Source: Actinomycetota bacterium
Lineage (GTDB): Bacteria > Actinomycetota > Acidimicrobiia > Acidimicrobiales > Palsa-688
Direction of reading: 5' to 3'
DNA length: 64,000 bases
NCBI GenBank assembly: GCA_021323695.1
Contig: JAJPKN010000022.1
Span: 1-64,000, forward strand
How positions within the stretch are numbered: the stretch's first letter is position 1; the number at the start of each line of letters is the position of its first letter. Under the pieces are notes generated by a model, which was not told the origin of the DNA, ran no database searches, and saw only the letters and a program-made list of their open reading frames with translations. Positions 33,891 to 43,561 of this stretch are shown here, piece after piece. The translations under genes and the position numbers were made by a program.

Positions 33891-34394
33891 ATGCCAGCCG
33901 GACGGGAGTGGCTCCATGGCGCCGGGGTGTACCGCATCGACGGCAAGGCCCGCCTCATGATCCCGGCCAGCTACAGAGGGCCGTTCAGCATCGGCAAGAA
34001 CACGGCCGTCGTGTCCCGCCACAACCTGGGTTGCCTGGCCATCTGGCCTCACGATGTGTTCCAAGCCCGGCTGGCGGCCGCCTACGCCGTCCAAGACGAC
34101 GGGCCCGAGGAGTTCGAACGGGCCCAGCGGTTGATTTGGAACTCGGACCCCGCTGACATCGACCCCCAGTGGCGGGTGACCCTACCTGCCGAGTCGCGGG
34201 CCTACGCCCGCCTGGAGACCGAAAGCCCAGTCAGGGTGGTCGGCGCCTTCGAGCATATCGAGCTGTGGGAGCCGGGCTACTGGGACGAGCGCAACAACCG
34301 GCACCTGGACAAGATGATGACCTCGAACGAGCCTCTGTTCCCCTCGCGCAAGGCTTTGGCCACCGGGGGCTTGCCGAGCGGGGGGGCGGCGTGA
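33891..34394 (+). CDS. mraZ: Transcriptional regulator MraZ
   Basis: 167 residues from the ATG at 33891. A longer frame starting with GTG at 33834 would lie inside the operator repeats and is rejected. Two AbrB/SpoVT-like half-domains are visible: VYRIDGKARLMIPASYRGPF and, about 80 residues later, DPQWRVTLPAESRAYARLE, each a swapped-hairpin DNA-binding unit. The family forms ring-shaped oligomers that bind repeats upstream of the dcw operon. The C-terminus has a short Gly/Ala-rich extension. The gene starts the dcw cluster and its stop (GTGA) touches a GTG in the rsmH frame. Confidence 0.93.
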   Translation: MPAGREWLHGAGVYRIDGKARLMIPASYRGPFSIGKNTAVVSRHNLGCLAIWPHDVFQARLAAAYAVQDDGPEEFERAQRLIWNSDPADIDPQWRVTLPAESRAYARLETESPVRVVGAFEHIELWEPGYWDERNNRHLDKMMTSNEPLFPSRKALATGGLPSGGAA

Positions 34395-34558
34395 GCTGTG
34401 CGACCGATGCTTCCCCGGTGGTGCTGCAGCCGGGCCGGGCGCGCCTTGGGCCTATGGGCAGCCTCTTGGCCAGCGGGACGGGAGCCCCCTTCTCCACCCG
34501 CCTCGGTCCTTTGCTTGCCGGAGAGAAAACCGGAGCAGTGCTGGCCAAGGGGCTGCCC

Positions 34559-35608
34559 ATGAGCCTAGGGCCAGGCCGTGAGCCTGGGCGCCGCTCCGAG
34601 CACGTCCCGGTGATGGTCGACCAGGTCGTGGAGCTCCTTTCGCCCGTCCCTGCGGGCGTGGTCCTGGACGCCACCGTGGGGGGCGGGGGCCATGCCCGGG
34701 CCTGCCTGCAGGCGCGCTCCGACCTCGAGGTGGTCGGCTTGGACCGCGACCCAAGCGCGGTCTGGGCTGCCAGCCAGGCCCTGGCCGAGTTCGGCCCCCG
34801 GGCGCGGGTGGTCCAGGAGCGCTTCGACCACCTGGGCCCGGTCCTCGACCGGTTGGGCGTGGGGCTGCTTTCGGGTGCCTTGTTCGACCTGGGGGTGAGC
34901 TCGCCTCAGCTCGACGAGCCCGCCCGGGGGTTCTCCTACCGCTTGGACGGGCCGCTCGATATGCGCATGGACCCGTCCCAGGAGCTCAGCGCGGCCACCG
35001 TGGTGAACCAGTGGGGTGCCGAGGAGCTGGCTGAGCTGTTCCGTGACCACGGCGAGGCCCGCTTCGCCTGGCGCATAGCAGCAGGGGTGGTGGCAGCCAG
35101 GCCCATCTCCACTACGGCGGAGCTGGCCCGGGTCGTCGAGCGGGCGGTGCCCCCCGCTGCCCGTCGCCCGGGCCACCCGGCCAAGCGGGTCTTCCAGGCG
35201 TTGAGGGCGGTGGTCAACCAGGAGCTGGAAGTGCTGCCCGTAGCGCTGGACGCGGCCATCGACCGCCTGCGGCCTGGCGGCCGGTTGGTGGCCATCTCCT
35301 ACCACTCAGGGGAAGACCGAACGGTGAAAGACCGGTTGCGCTACGCCTCGACCGGCGGCTGCTCCTGCCCACCCGGCCTCCCCTGCGCCTGCGGGGCCGT
35401 CCCCAGAGTGCGCCTCCTCAGGCGCGGTGCGCTCAAAGCAAGTGCCCAAGAGGTGGCCCTCAACCCCCGGGCCAGGAGCGCCCGGCTGCGGGCAGCGGAA
35501 GCACTGGGGGCTGGGCTGGGGGACCGAAGACCGGGCTCAGGGCCAGGGCCGGGGCTGCCGGCCGGGCCTGGGCGCGGGGCCGAGCACACCGAAAGCGAGG
35601 ACCAATGA
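34559..35608 (+). CDS. rsmH: 16S rRNA (cytosine1402-N4)-methyltransferase
   Basis: 349 residues from the ATG at 34559, chosen for AAGGGG 7 nt upstream. The frame is open back to a GTG at 34391 that overlaps the mraZ stop, which would add 56 non-conserved residues. Motifs: EHVPVMVDQVVELL, SAM loop VLDATVGGGGHA, FDLGVSSPQLDEPARGFSYR, DMRMDP, and FQALRAVVNQELEVL, all typical of RsmH/MraW. It methylates N4 of C1402 in the ribosomal P-site. The C-terminal tail is Gly/Pro-rich. The TGA overlaps the ftsL ATG. Confidence 0.96.
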   Translation: MSLGPGREPGRRSEHVPVMVDQVVELLSPVPAGVVLDATVGGGGHARACLQARSDLEVVGLDRDPSAVWAASQALAEFGPRARVVQERFDHLGPVLDRLGVGLLSGALFDLGVSSPQLDEPARGFSYRLDGPLDMRMDPSQELSAATVVNQWGAEELAELFRDHGEARFAWRIAAGVVAARPISTTAELARVVERAVPPAARRPGHPAKRVFQALRAVVNQELEVLPVALDAAIDRLRPGGRLVAISYHSGEDRTVKDRLRYASTGGCSCPPGLPCACGAVPRVRLLRRGALKASAQEVALNPRARSARLRAAEALGAGLGDRRPGSGPGPGLPAGPGRGAEHTESEDQ

Positions 35609-36183
35609 GCCCAGCCGAACCTCAGCGCAAGCTGGCGCCACCCGGGGCGGCCCGCCCCCTCCACCAGCCCGGCCCGGTCTACCACCAGCCCGAGCCCGCC
35701 GGCCGGGCCGCTGAACCTGAGCGCAGGCACTTACGCCTGGTCGAACGCCCGCGCCGAGGGCCGGTCTACCTCCGGCGCCTGGGGCTGGCGCTGCTCGTGG
35801 CCAGCCTGACCCTGCTGGGCCTCGGCCTGGTCGCCCTCCATGCCCTCAGCGCCCAAGACCAGTTCACCCTCAACCAGCTGCAGGACCAGGCCGCGTCGGC
35901 GCAGGCCGCGTACCAAAGGCTGCGGCTGGAGGTGGCCCAGCTGGAGGCCCCGGCGCGTATCGTCTCGGTGGCCGAGGGCAAGCTGAAGATGGTCCAGCCG
36001 GGGTCGGTCACCTACCTGCCCGCTCCCCGGCCGGCGGCACCGGGCGCGGCGAGCGGCCCGGCCTCGGGGCCCTCCCCCGCTGGGGCCTCCCGGGGGGGCA
36101 CCTCGGGCCGAGGGGTGGTGCCCGCTCCGCTGGGTGACGCGGACTGGCCGGCTATCAAGCCCTACTTGACGCCCCGGCCGTGA
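35605..36183 (+). CDS. ftsL: FtsL-like septum protein
   Basis: 192 residues, start ATG overlapping the rsmH stop (ATGA). A Pro/Arg-rich cytosolic segment of about 55 residues precedes a single membrane helix (about 56-78, LGLALLVASLTLLGLGLVAL). A periplasmic coiled coil (QDQFTLNQLQDQAASAQAAY...) and a short beta-like segment (ARIVSVAEGKLKMVQPGSVTYL) follow, and then a Pro/Gly-rich tail. This topology and the position between rsmH and ftsI identify FtsL, which joins FtsB/DivIC and FtsQ to activate FtsWI. Sequence conservation is low in this family, so identity rests on context. Confidence 0.8.
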   Translation: MSPAEPQRKLAPPGAARPLHQPGPVYHQPEPAGRAAEPERRHLRLVERPRRGPVYLRRLGLALLVASLTLLGLGLVALHALSAQDQFTLNQLQDQAASAQAAYQRLRLEVAQLEAPARIVSVAEGKLKMVQPGSVTYLPAPRPAAPGAASGPASGPSPAGASRGGTSGRGVVPAPLGDADWPAIKPYLTPRP

Positions 36184-38282
36184 AGCCAGCAGCCGACAGC
36201 CCTCATGGCCGCCGGCGGGCTGGCAGGCACCGGCCGGGCGGCCCGCCAGCCGGGACAGCCTCACCCGGCCGGGCCCGCCGGCTGGTCGGGTCGCTGGCCT
36301 TGATGTTGGCCTGCCTGGGAGGGATCTCGGCCAAGTTGTTGCTCGTCCAGGGGGTCGACGCCAGTACGTACCAGGCGCACGAGGTTTCCGAGGACCTGGA
36401 GCAGCTCACCTTGCCGGCGGAGCGCGGTGCGATCTTGGACCGCAACGGCGACGAGCTGTCCCTGTCGGTCCCCATGACCACGGTGGTGGCCGACCCTTAC
36501 CAGGTCGTCAACCCGCGCCAGGAGGCCATGGCGTTGAGCAGCGTGCTCGGGGCCCCCGAGCCGGTCTTGCAAGCCGAGCTCAGTGCGCCGAGCGCCTTTG
36601 TCTACCTGGCCCGCACCATACCCGACGCCCCGGCACGCAAGGTCGAGGACCTGCTGGCCGCAGGCCAGCTGGCTGGTGTCTACACCATGCAGGAGCCCAA
36701 GCGCTTCGACCCCGCCGGGCAGCTGGCCGCGCCCTTGATCGGCGTGGTGGGGGCCGATGGCCAGGGCTTGTCCGGGCTCGAGTACCAGTACAACCAGCTG
36801 CTCCAAGGCAAGCCAGGTGAGCTGGTACAGGTCGTGGACCCGGCCGGCAACCAGATCCCAGGAGGGGTCAGGCAGTACCGGGCACCCGTGCCGGGGGACG
36901 ACCTTGTCCTTTCCCTGGACGAGCCGCTGCAGTACGACGCCGAAGAAGCCCTGGCCCGCGCCATTGTCGCCGCCCAGGCCAAAAGCGGCATGGCCCTCGT
37001 GATGGACAGGCGCACGGGCGACCTGCTGGCGGTGGCCGAGCTCACCATGCCCTCTGCCCAAGAGCCGGCCACCCTGCAAGAACCGCCCGCACTGCCGGTG
37101 TGGTTCGTCCCGCCCGGCAGCTCGACCGGGGCCAAAGGCGGCAGCAAAGGGCCGGGGATCGCCCGGGAGCAACCGGTGGAGGCACCCTCGGCCACCGCGT
37201 TCACCAGCGTGTACGAGCCAGGCTCGGTGCAGAAACTGATCACCATGTCGGCCGCCCTGGCCACCGGGGCGGTCGTCCCGTCGGACACCTTCTCCATCCC
37301 CGACTACTACAACGTGGCCGGGACGAACTTCTACGACGCCTGGGCCCACCCGACCCTGCACTGGACCGTCTCGAACATCCTGGCGCACTCTTCGGACATC
37401 GGCACGATCGAGATCGCTCAGCGCATCGGGATGGGCACGCTGGTGGCCTACCTGCACTCCTTTGGTGTGGGGGAAAAGACCGACGTCAACTTCCCTGGGG
37501 AGTCCGCCGGCCTCGTGCCCGGGCCAAGCCAATGGTCGGGCACCTCCATCGCGACCGTGCCCATCGGCCAGGGGTTGGCCGTCACTGCCGTGCAAATGCT
37601 GGCGGCCTACAACACCATCGCCAACGGCGGCGTCTACGTGCCGCCTCGCCTGGTCGACGGCTACATCGGGCCTTCGGGGCACGAGCACCTCTTCCCAGCC
37701 CCGGCCACCCATCGGGTGGTCAGCTCGCGGGTGGCCCAGGAGATGACGGCCATGCTCGAAGGTGTCGTGCGCGTCGGCACGGGCCAAGCGGCCAACCTGG
37801 AGCCCTACACCGTGGCCGGCAAGACGGGCACCGCCTTGGTCCCCTCGCCTACCGGCGGTTACGAGAACAACAACTACGTGTCGAGCTTTGCCGGCTTCGT
37901 GCCCGCTGAGGACCCAGCCATAACCGTGATGGTGGTCGTCGAGGGGACCCACCAGTACGGTGCCGAGGCGTCTGCTCCTGTTTTTGCCATGATCGCTCGC
38001 GATGCCCTCCAAGAGCTGGGCATCCCCCCTCACAGGCCCGAGCCTCCCGTACCGGGTGTGCCTGCGGCCACCCCCTACGGAGCCGAGGGTGAGGCCGCCG
38101 GCCCCGCCCTGCCTGGCCTCCAGGGTGCTCCCGATGTCCAGGTGGAAGGCGCGTCCGCCACCACCAGCACCAGCCGGGCCGGCTCGGCGCGTCCTGCCCC
38201 GACCACCAGCACCAGCCAGGCCGGCTCGGCGCGGCCCGCCGCGCCAGGCAGCACCAGCCGGGCCGGTAGCGTCGGGCACTGA
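36180..38282 (+). CDS. ftsI: Septal transpeptidase FtsI (class B penicillin-binding protein)
   Basis: 700 residues, GTG overlapping the ftsL stop. One membrane helix (about 35-55), a dimerisation domain ([17 protein letters not shown]), and the transpeptidase. The catalytic Ser349 is in [10 protein letters not shown] (S-x-x-K), and the K548-T-G box is in VAGKTGTA. The second motif reads HSSDIGT, so Asp406 replaces the Asn of the usual S-x-N. The Pro/Ser/Thr-rich C-terminal tail (nt about 38158-38270) is made of repeated TSTSxAGSARPA units. Cross-links peptidoglycan at the septum with FtsW. The stop is 11 bp before murE. Confidence 0.94.
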   Translation: MKPAADSPHGRRRAGRHRPGGPPAGTASPGRARRLVGSLALMLACLGGISAKLLLVQGVDASTYQAHEVSEDLEQLTLPAERGAILDRNGDELSLSVPMTTVVADPYQVVNPRQEAMALSSVLGAPEPVLQAELSAPSAFVYLARTIPDAPARKVEDLLAAGQLAGVYTMQEPKRFDPAGQLAAPLIGVVGADGQGLSGLEYQYNQLLQGKPGELVQVVDPAGNQIPGGVRQYRAPVPGDDLVLSLDEPLQYDAEEALARAIVAAQAKSGMALVMDRRTGDLLAVAELTMPSAQEPATLQEPPALPVWFVPPGSSTGAKGGSKGPGIAREQPVEAPSATAFTSVYEPGSVQKLITMSAALATGAVVPSDTFSIPDYYNVAGTNFYDAWAHPTLHWTVSNILAHSSDIGTIEIAQRIGMGTLVAYLHSFGVGEKTDVNFPGESAGLVPGPSQWSGTSIATVPIGQGLAVTAVQMLAAYNTIANGGVYVPPRLVDGYIGPSGHEHLFPAPATHRVVSSRVAQEMTAMLEGVVRVGTGQAANLEPYTVAGKTGTALVPSPTGGYENNNYVSSFAGFVPAEDPAITVMVVVEGTHQYGAEASAPVFAMIARDALQELGIPPHRPEPPVPGVPAATPYGAEGEAAGPALPGLQGAPDVQVEGASATTSTSRAGSARPAPTTSTSQAGSARPAAPGSTSRAGSVGH

Positions 38283-38293
38283 CGAGGGCGAAG

Positions 38294-39778
38294 GTGCGAT
38301 TGCAGGCGTTGTTGGCAGCGGCCGGGCTGGAGGAGGCCAGGGTCATGGCCGGCCCCGAGGTGGCCGGCCCCGAGGTGGCCGGCCCCGAGGTGGCCGACAT
38401 AACCATGAGCTCCAAGGAGGTCGGCCCTGGCTCCCTCTTTGCCTGCACCCCCGGCCTCCACGCCGACGGGCACGACTTTGCCCCTGCCGCGGTCGAGCGA
38501 GGAGCAGTGGCCCTCTTGTGCGAGCATGCCGTGGCCGTGCCGCCGGTGGTGGCCCAAGTGGTCGTCCCGTCGGTGCGCCGGGCGCTCGGGCCGCTGTCGG
38601 CCGCCTTTTGGGGCTACCCCGCACAAGCCATGAAGGTGGTGGGCGTCACCGGGACCAACGGCAAGACGACCACCTGCGCCCTGCTCGCCAGCATCTTCGA
38701 TGCCTGTGGGTGGCCGGCCGCGGTCATGGGCACCCTCACGGGGGAACGTACGACCCCGGAGGCACCGGTCCTGCAGCGGCGCTTGGCTCAACTGTTGCGC
38801 GAGGGCAAGCAAGCGGTGGCGATGGAGGCCTCGTCCCACGCGCTCGACCAGCACCGGGTGGACGGGACTGCGTTCGCGGCGGTGGTGTTCACCAACCTGA
38901 GCCAGGACCACCTCGACTACCACGGGGACATGGAGGCCTACTTTGCGGCCAAGGCCAAGCTGTTCGAGCCGGGCCGGTCCCCCTTGGCCGTGGTCAACCG
39001 GTCCGACGAGTGGGGGGCCCGCCTGGCCCGTCAGGTCGAGCAGGCCGGCAAGGCGCGCCTGGTGACCTACTCGCCCGATGACGCCCGCGATGTCGTGCTG
39101 GGGCCGGGCCGGGCCTCGTTCGTGTGGCAGGGCCTGAGGCTGGAGCTCAACATGGGCGGCAGGTTCAACGTGGCCAACGCGGTGGCGGCCGCAGCTACCG
39201 CCGCCGCGCTGGGGGCCCCGATGGAGGCGGTGCAGGCCGGCCTGGCCGCCGCCCCGCCGGTGCGGGGACGGCTCGAGGTGGTCCAACCTGGGCTCCCGTT
39301 CAGCGTCTTGGTGGACTTCGCCCATACGCCTGCCGCCCTGCGGGCAGCACTGGGTGCCGCCCGGGAGCTGGCCTCCGGCTCGCAGCCTCCCGGCCGGGTG
39401 CTGGTCGTCTTCGGCGCCGGTGGCGAGCGGGACCGGGGCAAGCGGCCGTTGATGGGGGAGGTGGCCAGCGGCTTGGCCGACGTCGTCTTCTTGACCACCG
39501 ACAACCCCCGCAGCGAGGACCCCATGGCCATCATCGGGCAAGTGGCGAGCGGGGCCCGGGAAGGCCAGGTCGTGGTGCAGCCGGACCGGGCCGAGGCCAT
39601 CGCCGAGGCCATCGGTGCGGCCCGCCCGGGGGACGTGGTCCTGATCGCGGGCAAGGGCCACGAGACCACCCAAGAGATAGGCGGCCAGGTGCGGCCTTTT
39701 GACGATGCCGTGGTGGCCCGGCAGGCCGTCCGCCAGCTGTGGGGGCCGCCCGCGGGTGGCGGCGGGCAAGGTTGTTAG
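38294..39778 (+). CDS. murE: UDP-MurNAc-tripeptide synthetase MurE
   Basis: 494 residues from a GTG behind GAGGGCGAAG. Cytosolic Mur ligase that adds the third residue of the stem peptide. ATP site [13 protein letters not shown], the carbamylated-Lys region, [14 protein letters not shown], and D403-N-P-R in [11 protein letters not shown], the motif that selects meso-diaminopimelate over lysine. N-terminal residues 20-34 are three copies of the 5-residue unit GPEVA, encoded by a perfect 15-bp triplicate (38351-38395) placed just before the UDP-binding strand. The next gene is mraY; murF, normally between them, is absent. Confidence 0.96.
   Translation: MRLQALLAAAGLEEARVMAGPEVAGPEVAGPEVADITMSSKEVGPGSLFACTPGLHADGHDFAPAAVERGAVALLCEHAVAVPPVVAQVVVPSVRRALGPLSAAFWGYPAQAMKVVGVTGTNGKTTTCALLASIFDACGWPAAVMGTLTGERTTPEAPVLQRRLAQLLREGKQAVAMEASSHALDQHRVDGTAFAAVVFTNLSQDHLDYHGDMEAYFAAKAKLFEPGRSPLAVVNRSDEWGARLARQVEQAGKARLVTYSPDDARDVVLGPGRASFVWQGLRLELNMGGRFNVANAVAAAATAAALGAPMEAVQAGLAAAPPVRGRLEVVQPGLPFSVLVDFAHTPAALRAALGAARELASGSQPPGRVLVVFGAGGERDRGKRPLMGEVASGLADVVFLTTDNPRSEDPMAIIGQVASGAREGQVVVQPDRAEAIAEAIGAARPGDVVLIAGKGHETTQEIGGQVRPFDDAVVARQAVRQLWGPPAGGGGQGC
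38351..38395 (+). repeat. 15-bp triplicate in the 5' end of murE
   Basis: Three perfect copies of GGCCCCGAGGTGGCC, in frame, giving (G-P-E-V-A)3. Confidence 0.85.
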
Positions 39779-39782
39779 GGCC

Positions 39783-40811
39783 GTGATAGCTCTGTTGATC
39801 GCCTCGGGTGTGGCGCTGTTGCTCTCCATATTGGGCACGCCGTTGCTCATCGCCCAGTTGCGCGCCCGGAGGATGGGGCAGCAGATCCGCGAAGACGGCC
39901 CGGCGGGCCATTTTTCCAAGGCGGGCACCCCGACCATGGGGGGGTTGGCCATCATTGGCACCTGCGTGGCGGGCTACGCGGTAGCCCATGTTTATACCGC
40001 GTTCACCGAACGAGGGCTGGCGGCCGTGGTCGTCATCTGTGCCATGACGCTGGTGGGCTTGGTCGACGACTGGCTGAAGGTCACCCGCCAGCGCAGCCTG
40101 GGCCTGAACAAGAGGGCCAAGGTCGGATTGCAGCTGGCAGTGGCCCTGGGTTTCGCGATAGTGGCTGTCACCTGGCTCAGGGTGGACACCCATTTGTCTT
40201 TCACCCGCTTCGACTCGACTGGGTTGCAGTTGGGCAGGGTGGGGTGGGTGGTGCTGGCGGTGCTGTTGCTGGTGGGCACCACCAACGCGGTCAACCTGAC
40301 CGATGGGCTCGACGGCCTGGCCTCGGGCTCAGCGGCCTTCACCTTCGTCGTCTTCACGGTGATCGGCTTTTACCAGCTGAAGCACGAGGCGATCTACGCC
40401 AACCCGGCCTCCCTGGACGAGGCGGTCCTGGCCGCGGCGATGATCGGGGCGTGCGCCGGGTTCTTGTGGTGGAACGCGGCGCCGGCGCGGATATTCATGG
40501 GCGACACCGGCTCGCTCGGGATCGGGGCGGCGGTGGCCGTGCTCGCTTTGCTGGAGAACGTCGACTTGCTCCTGCCGCTGATCGGCGGGCTGTACGTGCT
40601 GGAGACGCTGTCGGTGATAATGCAAGTGGCCAGCTACCGGCTGCTGGGGAGGCGCGTTTTCAAGATGGCCCCGGTGCACCACCATTTTGAGCTCCTGGGT
40701 TGGCCGGAAACGACCGTGATCGTGCGTTTTTGGATCCTGGCCGGCCTGTTCACGGCCCTTTCGCTGGGCGTGTTCTACGCCGACTTCCTGGCCCACGGGG
40801 GTACCGGGTGA
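39783..40811 (+). CDS. mraY: Phospho-MurNAc-pentapeptide transferase MraY
   Basis: 342 residues from the GTG at 39783, 5 bp after the murE stop. About ten membrane helices. Signature sequences: GTPTMGGLAIIG, the first catalytic Asp pair in LVGLVDDWLK, NLTDGLDGLASG with the second Asp-rich motif, FMGDTGSLGIG, and APVHHHFELLGWPE near the C-terminus. It transfers phospho-MurNAc-pentapeptide from UDP to undecaprenyl phosphate to make lipid I. The TGA overlaps the murD GTG. Confidence 0.97.
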   Translation: MIALLIASGVALLLSILGTPLLIAQLRARRMGQQIREDGPAGHFSKAGTPTMGGLAIIGTCVAGYAVAHVYTAFTERGLAAVVVICAMTLVGLVDDWLKVTRQRSLGLNKRAKVGLQLAVALGFAIVAVTWLRVDTHLSFTRFDSTGLQLGRVGWVVLAVLLLVGTTNAVNLTDGLDGLASGSAAFTFVVFTVIGFYQLKHEAIYANPASLDEAVLAAAMIGACAGFLWWNAAPARIFMGDTGSLGIGAAVAVLALLENVDLLLPLIGGLYVLETLSVIMQVASYRLLGRRVFKMAPVHHHFELLGWPETTVIVRFWILAGLFTALSLGVFYADFLAHGGTG

Positions 40812-42301
40812 CGAGCGCGCTCGTGGTCGGCTACGGCCTGAGCGGCCGGGCGGCGGCCCGCTACCTCCAGGCACAGGGCTAGGACGTGGTGGTGGTCGAG
40901 GACCGCCCGGCCGCCGGCCAAAAAGAGGCGCTCCGGGCCCAGGGGCTCCGGGCCGAACTGGCCCCCAGCCCCCGGCGGGTGCAAGCCCTGGTGGCCGAGG
41001 CCGACTTGGTGGTGCCGAGCCCGGGGGTGCCGGTGGGCCACCCGGCCGTGGTGGCTGCCCAAAGGCAGGCAAAGGGGCTCTGGGGCGAGATCGAGCTGGC
41101 TTGGGAGGCCCTGGCCGCTCGGCGGGCCGCCCAGGCCAGGCGGGCGGGCTCGGCCTTTGGCCCGGGGTACGGTGGCCCCCGTGCGGCAGGCCCACAGGCG
41201 ACAGGCCCACAGGCCGCCGTTGCCTGGGAGGCCGGCGGCTGGCCTCGCCTGGTCGCGATAACCGGGACCAACGGCAAGACGACGGTCACCAAACTGGTCA
41301 CCTCCATGCTGGTGAGCTCCGGTCGTTCGGCGGTGGCGGCGGGCAACGTCGGCCTGCCTCTGCTGGAGGCGGTGCAGGCCTTGGAGCTGGGCCCGGAGGC
41401 GACCGTGGTGGCCGAGGTCTCGTCGTTCCAGCTCCACTACACGCGCCGTTTCCGCCCGGACGTGAGCGCCTGGCTCAACTTTGCCCCCGACCACCTCGAC
41501 TGGCACCCGGACCTGGGGCACTACGAAAGGGCCAAAGCCCGGGTCTGGGCCAACCAGGGCCCGGGAGACGTGGCCGTCTTCAACGCGGACGACCCGGTCG
41601 TGGCCCGCCAGGCGGCCGCCGTCCCGCCCGGTGCCGGCCGGGTCAGCTTCGGCCGTGGCCCCGCCGACTGGAGGGTCGCCGACGACGGTGTCGAGGGCCC
41701 CGACGGCACCCGGCTGGAGGCCAGCGAGCTCCCGCGGGGCCTGCCCCACGACCTGGAGAACACGGCTGCTGCTTTGGCCATCGCCCTGGCCAGCGGCGCC
41801 AGCCGGGAGGGCAGCTTGGAGGCGGCCAGGAGGACCGCGCCCCCGCCTCACCGGGTGGAAGAAGTGGGCCACTGGGGCGGGGTCAGTTGGTACGACGACT
41901 CCAAGGCCACCAGCCCGGCTGCGGTGCTCGCCGGGGTGCGGGGGTTCGCCTCGGTGGTCCTGGTGGCGGGCGGGCGCAACAAGGGCCTTGACCTCTCGGC
42001 CTTGTCGGGCGCGGTGCCGCCCGTGCGCGCCGTCGTGGCCATCGGGGAGGCCGCTCCTGAGCTGAGCCGGGTGTTCCGGGGCCGCGTGCCGGTACGGGAA
42101 GCGGCCTCCATGCGCGCCGCGGTCGACGCGGCCGCCGAACTGGCCCGCCCGGGCGACGCGGTCGTGCTTTCCCCTGGGTGTGCCAGCTTCGACTGGTACT
42201 CCTCCTACCAAGAACGAGGCAGCGATTTTGCCGCCTTGGTGAAGCAGAAGCTGGGCGCCTCCCGGGCGGGCCCGGCGGCCCAGGAGGGGCAGGCGAGTTG
42301 A
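40808..42301 (+). CDS. murD: UDP-MurNAc-L-alanine:D-glutamate ligase MurD, interrupted by an in-frame TAG
   Basis: The frame opens at a GTG (40808) that overlaps the mraY stop and encodes VTSALVVGYGLSGRAAARYL, the expected N-terminal UDP-binding Rossmann strand. Codon 25 (40880-40882) is TAG, and the next codons DVVVVEDRP continue the domain without frameshift. Downstream everything is intact: [46 protein letters not shown]-type motif (YDDSKATSP) and the C-terminal domain, 471 residues from a GTG at 40886. Starting at 40886 would remove the conserved first strand and glycine loop. A nonsense mutation, a base-call error or readthrough are possible. An Ala/Gln-rich insertion precedes the ATP site. 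Confidence 0.85.
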
Positions 42302-42319
42302 GGGAGGCGAGTTGAGGGA
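42292..42319 (+). repeat. 14-bp tandem duplication at the murD/ftsW junction
   Basis: Two perfect copies of GGCGAGTTGAGGGA (42292-42305, 42306-42319), containing the end of murD and the purine-rich ribosome site of ftsW. The duplication doubled the Shine-Dalgarno-like stretch. Confidence 0.8.
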
Positions 42320-42328
42320 GGTGCCGAA

Positions 42329-43561
42329 GTGGTGGCCGTGACCACACCAGCCAGCAGCCAGGGCCCGTCCAGGTACGTGGTCCTGCTGGGGGTGGTGACC
42401 GTGTTGTGCCTGACTGGCCTGGTGATGGTGCTGTCAGCGTCTTCGGTCACCAGCCTGCGCTCGTTCGGTGAGCCGTGGCACTACTTCTTGCACCAGGCGG
42501 TGTGGCTCGGTGCCGGCGCGGGGGCTTTTTTCGTCGCTTGCGGCTTGCCCATGACGGCCCTGCAGCGTTTGGCCCGGCCCCTCCTCTTCGTCAGCGTGGC
42601 CGGCCTGCTGGCGGTGCGGGTTGTGGGCCGCAGCGCCGGGGGGGCCTCGCGCTGGCTGGGGGCCGGGCCGGTTACGGTCCAACCGTCGGAACTGGCCAAG
42701 CTGGCCCTGCTCTTGTTCGCGGCGGACGTGCTCGCCCGGCGGGAGGGCAAAGGGACGTGGCTGTACCGGGCCGGGCCGGTGCTGTTGGTGATGGGCGGCG
42801 AGGCTTTGCTGGTCGTCCTGCAACCTGACATGGGGACCGCGGTGGTCATCTGCCTTATCGGGGCCGCCATCTTGTTCACTGCCGGGGTACCGGTGCGCCA
42901 CCTGCTGGCCCTGGGCCTGGGTGGGGGGGCGCTGGCCTTGGGGCTGGTCAGCTCGGTGAGCTACCGCGCCGCTCGGCTCACGTCCTTCCTCCACCCCTTT
43001 GCCCACTCGACGACCTCTGGCTACCAGGCCGCGCAGGGCCTGATCGCCTTGGGCGGCGGCCACTGGTTCGGTACGGGCCTGGGCCAGAGCGTCGCCAGCT
43101 GGGGTTACCTCCCCAACCAGTACACGGACTTCATATTCGCGGTCATAGGCCAGGAGACTGGGTTTGCCGGCAGCATGGTCCTGGTGGGCCTGTTCGCCGT
43201 CATCGGGGTAGTGGGCACCCAGGTGGCGGCTCGGGCGGGGACAACCTTCGAGTCCCTGGCCGCCGCCGGCGTGGTCGCCTGGCTGGTGGGCCAGGCCATC
43301 ATCAACGTCGGGGCGGTGGCCGGTGCCCTGCCGGTCACCGGGGTCCCGCTGCCGTTCGTTTCCTACGGCGGGTCGTCGCTCGTTGTCGAGCTGTTCGCCG
43401 CTGGCGTGCTGGCCAATGTGGCCCGGGGCAGCGGCGCCCGCCGTGGCTCTCTTGGCTCCCTTGAGGACGCCAAGCCAGGCCCGGCCCGGCCCGGAAGTGG
43501 CCGGGGAGCCGGGGCCGGCGGGACGGTGCGGCCGGTGGGCAATGCGGGGCGAGGCCGGTGA
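42329..43561 (+). CDS. ftsW: Septal peptidoglycan polymerase FtsW (SEDS family)
   Basis: 410 residues from a GTG behind GAGGGAGG. Ten membrane helices; SEDS landmarks include GASRWLGAGPVTVQPSELAKLAL, VVLQPDMGTAVVI with the catalytic Asp region, GLGQSVASWGYLPNQYTDFIFAVIGQETGF, and VPLPFVSYGGSSLVV. It polymerises lipid II at the septum together with FtsI. The cytosolic C-terminal tail is Gly/Arg-rich. GTGA overlap with murG. Confidence 0.96.
   Translation: MVAVTTPASSQGPSRYVVLLGVVTVLCLTGLVMVLSASSVTSLRSFGEPWHYFLHQAVWLGAGAGAFFVACGLPMTALQRLARPLLFVSVAGLLAVRVVGRSAGGASRWLGAGPVTVQPSELAKLALLLFAADVLARREGKGTWLYRAGPVLLVMGGEALLVVLQPDMGTAVVICLIGAAILFTAGVPVRHLLALGLGGGALALGLVSSVSYRAARLTSFLHPFAHSTTSGYQAAQGLIALGGGHWFGTGLGQSVASWGYLPNQYTDFIFAVIGQETGFAGSMVLVGLFAVIGVVGTQVAARAGTTFESLAAAGVVAWLVGQAIINVGAVAGALPVTGVPLPFVSYGGSSLVVELFAAGVLANVARGSGARRGSLGSLEDAKPGPARPGSGRGAGAGGTVRPVGNAGRGR

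Noticed and set aside
40886-42301. murD as a complete gene starting at the GTG at 40886
   Set aside because: It lacks the conserved first strand and glycine-rich loop, which are encoded in frame just upstream of the TAG.
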